From: Paramicrobacterium agarici
Lineage (GTDB): Bacteria > Actinomycetota > Actinomycetes > Actinomycetales > Microbacteriaceae
NCBI RefSeq assembly: GCF_002563955.1
Contig: NZ_PDJE01000001.1
Span: forward strand, 930,001-994,000
DNA: 64,000 bases
Direction: 5' to 3'
Shown here: piece by piece, positions 34,448 to 41,018 of the stretch
How the letters are laid out: each line of letters opens with the position of its first letter
Numbering within the stretch: position 1 is the stretch's first letter
Program-made: the position numbers and the translations under genes
The notes under the pieces: model-generated
Told to the model about the DNA's origin: nothing
Database searches by the model: none
What the model saw: the letters and a program-made list of their open reading frames with translations, nothing else

Positions 34448-35077
34448 TCGCCGGTCGGTGACAGCGTGAGCGCGCTCGAGCTGAAGCAGACGAGACTTCG
34501 CCTCGGGGCCTCCCGCGTAGCCTCCGGTGCTGCCGTCGCTGCGCAGCACGCGGTGACACGGCACGACGATCGGCAGAGGGTTCACGGCGCACGCGGTGCC
34601 GACCGCCCTCACCGCGCGGGGGCTGCCGACCTCGCGAGCGACGTCGGCGTACGTCTGCGTCGCGCCGTACGCGATGTGCGGCAGGTGCTCGTGCACCTGC
34701 CGACGAAAGCCACGCGAGAGTGCGCGATCGAGGGGCAGGTCGAAGTCGGTTCGTCTGCCCGCGAAGTACTCATCGAGCTCTCGGCGGGTGTCGTCGAGTC
34801 GTGCGGGCGCCTCGAGAATGCGCGGGCTGATGCGCTCGCTCAGCGTCGTGAGAACGTCGTCGAAACCCTGCACCTCGAACGCGATGCGAACGAGCCCGGC
34901 GGGCGTCGCAGCAACGAGCAGTGTTCCGAGCGGCGAGTCCGCCGTCGCGTAGGCGACGTCGAGCACGTCGTCGGCCTCGGCGCGTGAGGCGAGCTGGTCG
35001 TGCAAGTGCGAAAGGTGGTCGGGCGTCGGCTGTGTCAGCTCGCGCAGCCGATCGGCTTCATAGGGAGTCTCGGTCAC
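34445..35077 (-). CDS. ogt: Methylated-DNA--protein-cysteine methyltransferase
   Basis: Repairs O6-methylguanine by suicidal methyl transfer. The acceptor Cys lies in VVPCHRVLRSDGSTGGYAGG, and the helix-turn-helix region AYGATQTYADVAREVGSPRA is intact. At 210 aa it has an N-terminal extension of about 40 residues (DRLRELTQPTPDHLSHLHDQ) before the methyltransferase domains. The GTG start at 35077 lies inside the sigma-factor gene and has a strong GAAGGAGG site, so the two genes are coupled. Confidence 0.92.
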   Translation of the reverse strand: MTETPYEADRLRELTQPTPDHLSHLHDQLASRAEADDVLDVAYATADSPLGTLLVAATPAGLVRIAFEVQGFDDVLTTLSERISPRILEAPARLDDTRRELDEYFAGRRTDFDLPLDRALSRGFRRQVHEHLPHIAYGATQTYADVAREVGSPRAVRAVGTACAVNPLPIVVPCHRVLRSDGSTGGYAGGPEAKSRLLQLERAHAVTDRR

Positions 35078-35576
35078 GAGTGCCTCCTTCGGTCTGGTCG
35101 GGAAGTGGATGCTGTCGCCGCAGCGACGCGATGCCGTCGGCTGCCGCGCGGCGAGACGCTGCGGCCGTGCCGCCGACGATGAGCGCGATCTCGCTGTAGG
35201 GCAGCCCGGCGAGGTAGTGGTACGCGATCACCGAGCGCTGCTTTGTCGGCAGCGCTGCAACGTGCTTCCACAGGTCGAGATCGCGAGAAGCCGGGTTGCC
35301 GTACGAGCTCTCGGTCTCGGGAAGCTCCTCGACGGTCACGGGGAGCCGTGCTCGAGAACGCGTCACGTCGATCGCCTTGCGGTGCGCGATCGTCACGAGC
35401 CACGCTTCGACGTTGGCGCCGTCGGGCAGCTGCGGGTACGCGCGCATCGCCGAGACGAAGGTCTCCTGCCACGCGTCGTCGGCGTCGGTGTGCGGTCCGA
35501 GAACGGCACGACATACGCGCAGCACTGTCGCGCCGTGGCGGGCGACGACGGATTCGAACGGCGGTTTAGCGGTCAT
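35058..35576 (-). CDS. ECF-type RNA polymerase sigma factor
   Basis: A 172-aa sigma factor. Region 2 is visible as DADDAWQETFVSAMRAYPQL with the NVEAWLVTIAHRKAIDVTRS helix. Region 4 is LPTKQRSVIAYHYLAGLPYS followed by EIALIVGGTAAASRRAAADG. The start chosen is the ATG at 35576; upstream in-frame sequence is GC-rich and lacks a ribosome site. The 3' end overlaps ogt by 20 nt. No anti-sigma gene is adjacent. It may serve alkylation-stress expression of ogt, by inference. Confidence 0.85.
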   Translation of the reverse strand: MTAKPPFESVVARHGATVLRVCRAVLGPHTDADDAWQETFVSAMRAYPQLPDGANVEAWLVTIAHRKAIDVTRSRARLPVTVEELPETESSYGNPASRDLDLWKHVAALPTKQRSVIAYHYLAGLPYSEIALIVGGTAAASRRAAADGIASLRRQHPLPDQTEGGTRDRDSL

Positions 35577-35625
35577 CACTGGGCAGACGCGCGGTGACGC
35601 CGAAATGTGAGATCTCTCGCCCGCA

Positions 35626-36018
35626 TCACTCGATCGTGTAGAACTCGAGCGCGATGTTGTCGGGGTCGCGGAACGACAGAACCCGGCCCGAGAGGCCGTC
35701 GACGATGGGTGACCAGGTGACGCCGTGCGACTCGAGGTGCTCGGCCCAGGCCTCGATGGCGTCGGCATCCACACCGAAGCTGAGGTGATCGAGCCCGACG
35801 CGTCGTTCTGAGAACTCTCCCGGCTCCGCCGCGTCTCCGTGGCCGACAAACGTCACCAGAACGTCGCCGATATGCAGAAGTGCCTTCTCGAGGCCGTTGT
35901 GCCGCAGCTGCTTGATAACGTCGAAGCCCAGAACATCGCGGTACCAGGCGACGCTCGCGTCAATGTCAGAGACCGAAAGCGTCACATGATGGATGCTGCG
36001 GATTCCCGGAGTGCTCAT
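35626..36018 (-). CDS. VOC (glyoxalase/bleomycin-resistance fold) protein
   Basis: A 130-aa vicinal-oxygen-chelate protein: IRSIHHVTLSVSDIDASVAW opens the first beta-alpha module with the metal His, and FRDPDNIALEFYTIE closes the second with the metal Glu. Related sequences include glyoxalases, fosfomycin-resistance proteins and dioxygenases; the substrate is unknown. Leaderless: TAGGCT lies 6 nt before the ATG. Confidence 0.85.
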   Translation of the reverse strand: MSTPGIRSIHHVTLSVSDIDASVAWYRDVLGFDVIKQLRHNGLEKALLHIGDVLVTFVGHGDAAEPGEFSERRVGLDHLSFGVDADAIEAWAEHLESHGVTWSPIVDGLSGRVLSFRDPDNIALEFYTIE

Positions 36019-36024
36019 GCGCCG

Positions 36025-36030
36025 AGCCTA
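36025..36030 (-). promoter_or_regulatory. -10 box of leaderless VOC gene
   Basis: TAGGCT on the minus strand, 6 nt before the ATG at 36018; no ribosome site in between. Confidence 0.55.
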
Positions 36031-36161
36031 CGCCGCCGCAGGGCATTGTGCGTTCCCTCGGTGGTTCTTTACCGCGCGGCCACCGTGTTCCGACTCTCTC
36101 TTCAGCTTTGACCGTCGATACTTGTAGTCGGCAAATCGCGTCGACATCGAAGGGAGTGACC

Positions 36162-36974
36162 GTGGCGAGCAGAACCCGAAGCATCCTGACCGCCGTCGTG
36201 GCTGCCCTCGGCTTTGGCGTCGCGTTCTACATGGGCGTGCAGACGCACCTCGGGCAGCGCGTGGAGGAGCGCGTTCTCGACTCGTCGATCTACAGCGAAC
36301 GGTCCCCGTTGCTCGCACTCGTGACCGTGCCGAACCTCGCCATCGCGCTCGGCGTCGTCCTGGTGCTCGGAGTTGCGAGACGGGCATGGGCAGATACCGC
36401 GGTTGCCGCAGTGGCCATGGGACTCAGCAACGTGTTCGGCCAGCTGCTCAAGCACCAGATTCTGCAGCGGCCCGACTTCTCCATCGACACCGTCAATACG
36501 TTCCCGAGCGGACACACGATCGCGTTCACGTCGACGGCGTTCGCCCTCGTCATTGTGCTGCCCCACGTGGTGCGACCTCTTGCCTTGCCACTCGCTGCGG
36601 CGGTTGCCGGGATCGTCTGCGCCCAGCTTGTCGTGTTCGGGTGGCATCGCCCGAGCGACGTTGTCGGGGGAGTGCTGCTCGTCGTCGCGGTGACGGCGGC
36701 GGCCAACGCACTGCGCCCGGCGCGAGGGCGGTTCGCGCAGCGTGCCGCAAAAGCACCGGCCCGACGCGCGCTGAACCTCGTGGCGCTCATCATCGCGATT
36801 GCAGCCGCGGTGGCGATCGCGCTCGCGGGAACGCTCGCCGCACTGCACCTGCTCGGTCCGCTCGAAGACAGTGCGTGGACGCTCACGGTGGCTGCAGCAT
36901 CCGGAGTCATCGGCGGTGCACTGGCCTCATCAGCCGCCATCGGGTGGATGCTGGCGGCACGACGCTCCCGTTAG
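36162..36974 (+). CDS. PAP2 family phosphatase, integral membrane
   Basis: A 270-aa membrane protein with six or seven hydrophobic segments. The PAP2 motifs are intact: KHQILQRPD, FPSGHT with the proton-donor His, and GWHRPSDVVGG. Members dephosphorylate undecaprenyl pyrophosphate, phosphatidate or similar lipids. The N-terminal region, with an external loop YMGVQTHLGQRVEERVLDSS, precedes the phosphatase core. The GTG start has GAAGGGAG upstream. Confidence 0.87.
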   Translation: MASRTRSILTAVVAALGFGVAFYMGVQTHLGQRVEERVLDSSIYSERSPLLALVTVPNLAIALGVVLVLGVARRAWADTAVAAVAMGLSNVFGQLLKHQILQRPDFSIDTVNTFPSGHTIAFTSTAFALVIVLPHVVRPLALPLAAAVAGIVCAQLVVFGWHRPSDVVGGVLLVVAVTAAANALRPARGRFAQRAAKAPARRALNLVALIIAIAAAVAIALAGTLAALHLLGPLEDSAWTLTVAAASGVIGGALASSAAIGWMLAARRSR

Positions 36975-36992
36975 CATGCTCCGAGCAACGCG

Positions 36993-37568
36993 CTACTGCG
37001 GGTAGATGGTCTCTTCGCGTTCGAGCATCTCGACCATCGCGGCCGCCCGACGCGCCCGCGTCTCGGTACTCTTGGCCGAGCTGACGCGAAAGAGCACGGC
37101 ATAGCGATTGCGCCCCGAGAGCGTGTGGAAGAAGTCCGCTGCTCGAGGGTTCTCTGCCAGCGCGGCTTCGAATTCGGGAGGGGTCTGCATGGTCGACGGC
37201 GGGGCGTACGCCGACTCCCAGCTGCCGTTCGCCTTGGCGCGGTCGATCTCGCGCTGCCCCGCGGGACGCATGCGTCCGGCAGCGATGAGTGCGTCTGCAC
37301 GCTCGCGATTGAGGCGCGACCAGCGGCTTCCCTCGCGGCGCGGCATGAATGACTGGGCGATCCAGCTCTGGTCGATGCGGGTGCGCACGCCGTCGATCCA
37401 GCCGTAGCAGAGCGCCACCTCAAGAGCATCCTCATGTGTCACGCTCGTCTTGCCGCTGCTGGCTTTCGCGATGGCGAGGTCGACACCCGAGGAGGTGGCG
37501 TAGCGCTCCACGAGCCATGCTTCCCACGCCGCCGCGTCCTCGAACAGAAGGGGCTCACCATCGACCAT
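36993..37568 (-). CDS. YdeI/OmpD-associated family protein, copy 1
   Basis: A 191-aa cytoplasmic protein of the YdeI family. Family landmarks are ALEVALCYGWIDG, QSFMPRREGSRWSRLNRERA, IAAGRMRPAGQREIDRAKA and LSGRNRYAVLFRVSSAKSTE. The biochemical role is not established. AAGGAGCCG precedes the ATG. A paralogue sharing these blocks is encoded at 40261-40833. It is convergent with the PAP2 gene, 18 bp apart. Confidence 0.85.
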   Translation of the reverse strand: MVDGEPLLFEDAAAWEAWLVERYATSSGVDLAIAKASSGKTSVTHEDALEVALCYGWIDGVRTRIDQSWIAQSFMPRREGSRWSRLNRERADALIAAGRMRPAGQREIDRAKANGSWESAYAPPSTMQTPPEFEAALAENPRAADFFHTLSGRNRYAVLFRVSSAKSTETRARRAAAMVEMLEREETIYPQ

Positions 37569-37642
37569 CTCGGCTCCTTGCACTGGTGTTGCTGACGGGG
37601 ATTCCCCGAGTCTACGTGCGCCACCTGAGTCCCGTAGCTGAC

Positions 37643-37648
37643 TAGGCT
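37643..37648 (+). promoter_or_regulatory. -10 box of leaderless TetR gene
   Basis: TAGGCT, 7 nt before the GTG at 37656; no Shine-Dalgarno sequence. Confidence 0.55.
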
Positions 37649-37655
37649 GACGGTC

Positions 37656-38213
37656 GTGACGAAACAGCCGAAGGCCAATCGAGGGCCGAGCGCCGGGCCC
37701 GAGAACAGGCGGGCGCTCGTGGCTGCCGCGCGCGAGATCTTTGGCGCGCGGGGTGCCGACGCGCCGCTCAGCGCTGTTGCCAAGCGGGCCGGGGTCGGGC
37801 AGGGGAGCCTGTATCGCCACTTTCCCGACCGCGTCGCTCTCGCAGCCGCCGTCTTCGATGAGAACATCGGTGAGCTCGAACAGCTGCTCGCCGGCGACGA
37901 GAGCGGCGTCTTCGAGCTGCTCGACGGCGTCGCCGAGCAGGCCGCTGCGTCAGCGTCGCTCTTCGAGATGGTCGTGGCGCACAGACACGACTCGTCGCTC
38001 GCGCACCTGGACGCGCGCATTCGAGATCTGGCCGAGAGGATGCTGCGCAACGATCGGTCGCGCGGCACGCTGTCGGCGTCCGTCGACGTCGACGACGTGC
38101 TGCTCGCCGTGTTCATGATGGCGTCGGTGCTCGCGCGCACGAGCGAGAGCGAACGCGGGAGCGTGCAGGAACGGGCGCGGGCGATGTTCCGCGCGGCGTT
38201 CGTGGCAAGCTGA
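37656..38213 (+). CDS. TetR family regulator
   Basis: A 185-aa repressor: RRALVAAAREIFGARGADAP, then LSAVAKRAGVGQGSLYRHFP and DRVALAAAVF form the DNA-binding domain. The C-terminal part (LFEMVVAHRHDSSLAHLDAR) resembles the TetR_C_33/SbtR-like group. It is divergent from the YdeI gene by 87 bp. No clear target operon is attached. Confidence 0.85.
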   Translation: MTKQPKANRGPSAGPENRRALVAAAREIFGARGADAPLSAVAKRAGVGQGSLYRHFPDRVALAAAVFDENIGELEQLLAGDESGVFELLDGVAEQAAASASLFEMVVAHRHDSSLAHLDARIRDLAERMLRNDRSRGTLSASVDVDDVLLAVFMMASVLARTSESERGSVQERARAMFRAAFVAS

Positions 38214-38240
38214 CGCTCGGCTTCGGAAGCGCGAACCTCT

Positions 38241-38246
38241 TATGCT
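38241..38246 (+). promoter_or_regulatory. -10 box of leaderless ankyrin gene
   Basis: TATGCT, 6 nt before the ATG at 38253. Confidence 0.55.
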
Positions 38247-38252
38247 GGACGC

Positions 38253-38639
38253 ATGCCCGAGATCAGCCGAGACGACGTCGAGAAGCTCACGACAATGGCC
38301 ATCGACCTCGCCCGCAACGGCGAGACGACAGAGCTGCTGGAGTTCTTCGACCACGGCCTGCCGCTCAACGTGCAAGACGCCAGCGGCAACACGGCGCTCA
38401 TGATGGCGGCGTACCACGGCTACGCCGATGCCGTGCGCGGGCTCATCGACCGGGGCGCTGACGTCGACCTGCGCAACGGTCGCGACCAGTCGCCCATCGC
38501 CGGCGCCATCTTCAAGGGCGAAGACGAGATCGTCAGGATGCTGCTGGGCGCCGGAGCTGACCTCGACGCAGGCACGCCGCCCGCCCGTCTTGCCGCCGAG
38601 ATGTTCGGCAAGAAGCACCTTCTGGAGCAGCAGAACTAA
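38253..38639 (+). CDS. Ankyrin-repeat protein
   Basis: A 128-aa protein with about three ankyrin repeats: GLPLNVQDASGNTALMMAAY, GADVDLRNGRDQSPIAGAIF and GADLDAGTPPARLAAEMFGK. It is cytoplasmic and probably a protein-binding module; short bacterial ankyrin proteins of this length are common in Microbacteriaceae. Its stop codon overlaps that of the convergent PIN gene. Confidence 0.85.
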   Translation: MPEISRDDVEKLTTMAIDLARNGETTELLEFFDHGLPLNVQDASGNTALMMAAYHGYADAVRGLIDRGADVDLRNGRDQSPIAGAIFKGEDEIVRMLLGAGADLDAGTPPARLAAEMFGKKHLLEQQN

Positions 38640-39073
38640 ACGAACTCAGTCGCGACGGCGAGAGCCGCGTATGTGGGCTGAGCGCGACGGTCACACGAAA
38701 GAAGAACAGTTCCGGCGTCCTTCGCGGCGAGTCCAACGAGCCCATCGTAGACGGAGCCACCCGCGATATTGGCAGCCGCGATTGTCTTGAGCGCCGATGC
38801 GGCAGCGCGTGCTCCGAGCTGGTGTGTCGCCGGGAAATTCTCATCGATGACTCTGGCAGCAGTTCTCGCGCTCAACCGCTGTGCGCCGGGCAAACGCGTG
38901 AGCACGGAGTACGTCTCGAACGCGGCATGCCCCGACAAACCGAGGATGAGGCCGTGCGTTCGTTTCGAAATGCTGCCATGGAGCTCCGAACTCGCCAAAA
39001 CAAGAGCGATCGCGGCGCTCGTGTCGAGCAGGATGTCAGCGTTGGTCGGCAACTCGAAGCTTTCGGATGTCAT
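38636..39073 (-). CDS. PIN-domain toxin
   Basis: A 145-aa PIN ribonuclease: Asp in ILLDTSAAIALVL, Glu in AAFETYSVLTRLPG, Asp in GSVYDGLVGLAAK and Asp in LLSCDRRAQPTY make up the acidic site. It overlaps the AbrB-like antitoxin gene by 38 nt in another frame, so the two are coupled. It is the second PIN toxin in the window and is only distantly related to the one at 28773. Confidence 0.85.
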   Translation of the reverse strand: MTSESFELPTNADILLDTSAAIALVLASSELHGSISKRTHGLILGLSGHAAFETYSVLTRLPGAQRLSARTAARVIDENFPATHQLGARAAASALKTIAAANIAGGSVYDGLVGLAAKDAGTVLLSCDRRAQPTYAALAVATEFV

Positions 39074-39269
39074 CTGCCGTCAGCGATGGTCCTTCAGCGG
39101 TGATGACGAGTCGGCCATCCTGCTCTTCGACGTTGTCTGCCGTGGGCATCTCGAGTCTGACTCCGGTGCCATCGACAACGATATCAATCGGACCAGGGCG
39201 AAATCCGAGAGAGTCTCGGATCGCGGCCGGAAGTACGACGCGTCCTGCCTTATCCATGGTTGACCGCAT
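39036..39269 (-). CDS. AbrB/SpoVT-type antitoxin
   Basis: A 77-aa protein with the swapped-hairpin DNA-binding domain, STMDKAGRVVLPAAIRDSLG followed by FRPGPIDIVVDGTGVRLEM. The C-terminal tail (LTADDIRKLRVADQR) should bind the toxin. The start at 39269 fits a leaderless mRNA (TATGTT 6 nt upstream). Confidence 0.85.
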   Translation of the reverse strand: MRSTMDKAGRVVLPAAIRDSLGFRPGPIDIVVDGTGVRLEMPTADNVEEQDGRLVITAEGPSLTADDIRKLRVADQR

Positions 39270-39275
39270 ACCATT

Positions 39276-39281
39276 AACATA
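39276..39281 (-). promoter_or_regulatory. -10 box of the AbrB/PIN pair
   Basis: TATGTT on the minus strand, 6 nt before the ATG at 39269. Confidence 0.5.
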
Positions 39282-39364
39282 CCACCTCAATGGTTGAGAG
39301 CTCGTTTGCGAGAGTGCTCCGTCGTCGTTGTGCTTTCAACGATGGAGCCCGTAGGATGCTCCTC

Positions 39365-39406
39365 ATGTGTTCGTGCACGATCTACATTCGTATCCGCAGC
39401 CTCTAA
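39365..39406 (+). CDS. erm leader peptide (13 aa, macrolide-sensing)
   Basis: Short ORF reading MCSCTIYIRIRSL, 97 nt upstream of the methylase start, with GTAGGAT about 9 nt before its ATG. The Arg9-Ile10-Arg11 triplet fits the Arg/Lys-X-Arg/Lys motif at which macrolide-bound ribosomes are known to stall (as in ErmDL). Length and position match known erm leaders. It is too short for gene finders. The assignment is from motif and context only. Confidence 0.68.
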   Translation: MCSCTIYIRIRSL

Positions 39407-39407
39407 G

Positions 39408-39497
39408 CGGCGGTTCGAAGACGTTCGCCGTCGCTCTTACGGTTCATTGCCGGAGCGGCCTCTTTGTGCTGCCCGGCTCCACCTCGAGCAGCGGAGC
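39408..39497 (+). promoter_or_regulatory. Translational attenuator of the erm gene
   Basis: GCTCC (39476-39480) can pair with GGAGC (39493-39497), which contains the methylase ribosome site GGAG. The same GCTCC can instead pair with an upstream GGAGC (39452-39456). A first hairpin (CGGCG 39408-39412 with CGCCG 39426-39430) follows the leader stop. Switching between the two pairings would expose the start when the leader ribosome stalls. Confidence 0.55.
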
Positions 39498-39503
39498 ACG
39501 CGC

Positions 39504-40346
39504 ATGCCACGAGCAGCATCCTTCGGCCGACACGAGAACGGCCAGAACTTTCTCGTCAACTCAGCAATCATTGACCGCATCGTCGCCCAGGTCGCATCCA
39601 TCACCGGACCGATTCTCGAGATCGGGCCGGGCGGCGGCGCTCTCACGGTGCCCCTCGCCCGATTGAACCGTCCGCTCACGGCAATCGAGATCGACGCCCG
39701 TCGCGCCCGCGATCTCCAACGGCGACTCGAGGGCCGCGCGCGCGTCGTGCGGCAGGACTACCTGCATTACGCGCACCCGGCGACCCCGCACACGGTCGTC
39801 TCGAGCGTTCCCTTCCACCTCACAACCGCCATTCTGCGCAAGCTGCTGCGTGAGCCGGGCTGGACCCGCGCGACGCTGCTCGTGCAGTGGGAGGTTGCGC
39901 GTCGCCGGGCGGGCGTCGGCGGTGCCTCGCTTCTCACGGCGCAGTGGTGGCCCTGGTTCGACTTCGCGCTGCTGGAGCGCGTGCCCGCCCGGGCGTTTCG
40001 CCCCGTTCCGAGTGTGGACGGCGGCATCATAGTGATCAGCAGACGGGTGCTGGTGCCCGCGCGTGAGCGTGAGGCGTACCAGCGCTTTGTGCAGCGCGTC
40101 TTCTCGGGGCGCGGTCGAACTCTCGCCCAGGTCATTGCCGGAGCGACCTCGCTGAGTCCCCGCGAGGCCGAGAGCTGGATCGCTCGAACGGCTCCGAAGG
40201 CACGCCTGCCGAAGCAGCTGAGCGCGGCGAATTGGGTGGAACTGTGGACAGAGCACTCCGTCAGGAGTGGATCGTCTCGCCCCGCTCGAGCATCTCGACG
40301 AACGTCGCGGCGCGACGCTCACGCGTCTCGGCGCGCTTCGCCGTGA
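39504..40346 (+). CDS. erm: 23S rRNA adenine N6-methyltransferase (Erm family)
   Basis: Methylates A2058 of 23S rRNA, giving macrolide-lincosamide-streptogramin B resistance. The 280-aa protein has GQNFLVNSAIIDRIV, SAM motif ILEIGPGGGALTVPL, acidic motif TAIEIDARR, and SSVPFHLTTAILRKLL as motif IV. In actinobacterial Erm proteins the last is usually N-(V/L)-PF; here Asn is replaced by Ser, a residue seen at this position in other N6-adenine methylases. The C-terminal 25 residues are Arg/Ser-rich and overlap the convergent YdeI gene by 86 bp. A leader peptide and hairpins upstream suggest drug-inducible translation. Confidence 0.9.
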   Translation: MPRAASFGRHENGQNFLVNSAIIDRIVAQVASITGPILEIGPGGGALTVPLARLNRPLTAIEIDARRARDLQRRLEGRARVVRQDYLHYAHPATPHTVVSSVPFHLTTAILRKLLREPGWTRATLLVQWEVARRRAGVGGASLLTAQWWPWFDFALLERVPARAFRPVPSVDGGIIVISRRVLVPAREREAYQRFVQRVFSGRGRTLAQVIAGATSLSPREAESWIARTAPKARLPKQLSAANWVELWTEHSVRSGSSRPARASRRTSRRDAHASRRASP

Positions 40347-40833
40347 CGATGCGAAACAGGATCGCGTATCGGTTCTGCCCTGAGAGCGTCGCGAAGAACT
40401 CCGCGGCCTTCGGGTTTGCCGCGAGCGCCGCCTCAAGCTCGGGCGGAACCTCGATCGAGGATGCCGGTGCGTAGGCAGCATCCCATCGCCCGTCTGCCTT
40501 GGCACGGTCGATCTCACGCTGTCCGGCGGGGCGCATTCGGCCCTCGGCGATCAGCCGCTCGACGCGATCACGGTTCACCTGCGACCAGGTGCTGCGCGGC
40601 CGCCTCGGCATGAACGATTGCAGAAAATGCGTGTCGTCGAGGCGGTTGCGCACGCCGTCGATCCACCCGTAGCAGAGTGCGCTCTCGAGTGCCTCGAGAT
40701 TCGTCGGCCCCGGCTCGCCGCTGTTCTTTTTGGGAACGGCGAGCCTGACGCCGTCCGACGAGTCGTGGTTCTCGGCGAGCCACTGCTCCCAGGCCTCGGC
40801 CGATTGCATGTATACGATCGCTCGGTCGACCAT
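40261..40833 (-). CDS. YdeI/OmpD-associated family protein, copy 2
   Basis: A 190-aa paralogue of the protein at 36993-37568. Shared blocks include ALESALCYGWIDGVRNRLDD, SFMPRRPRSTWSQVNRDR, RMRPAGQREIDRAKADGRW and LSGQNRYAILFRIVTAKRAE. GAGGAGCACC precedes the ATG at 40833. Its 3' end overlaps the convergent erm gene. Function not established. Confidence 0.85.
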   Translation of the reverse strand: MVDRAIVYMQSAEAWEQWLAENHDSSDGVRLAVPKKNSGEPGPTNLEALESALCYGWIDGVRNRLDDTHFLQSFMPRRPRSTWSQVNRDRVERLIAEGRMRPAGQREIDRAKADGRWDAAYAPASSIEVPPELEAALAANPKAAEFFATLSGQNRYAILFRIVTAKRAETRERRAATFVEMLERGETIHS

Positions 40834-41018
40834 GGTGCTCCTCACGTTCGGCGTCGTGGTGAGAGCATACGGGGCACCGCCGACGCGTGCACTATTTCGG
40901 AGATCTCGGCGCCGACTGAGGTCTGCGCTGCCGTGACCAGGAGTTTTGCGCGGCGGTGTACTGCGGCGTGTTCAGAATTCCGAAATACGTGCACGCGGGA
41001 GAACTCGCGCGTCGTCTT

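Noticed and set aside
39407..39425. GGTTCGAA as a tRNA T-arm
   Set aside because: No acceptor, D or anticodon stems surround it; it is part of the erm leader region.
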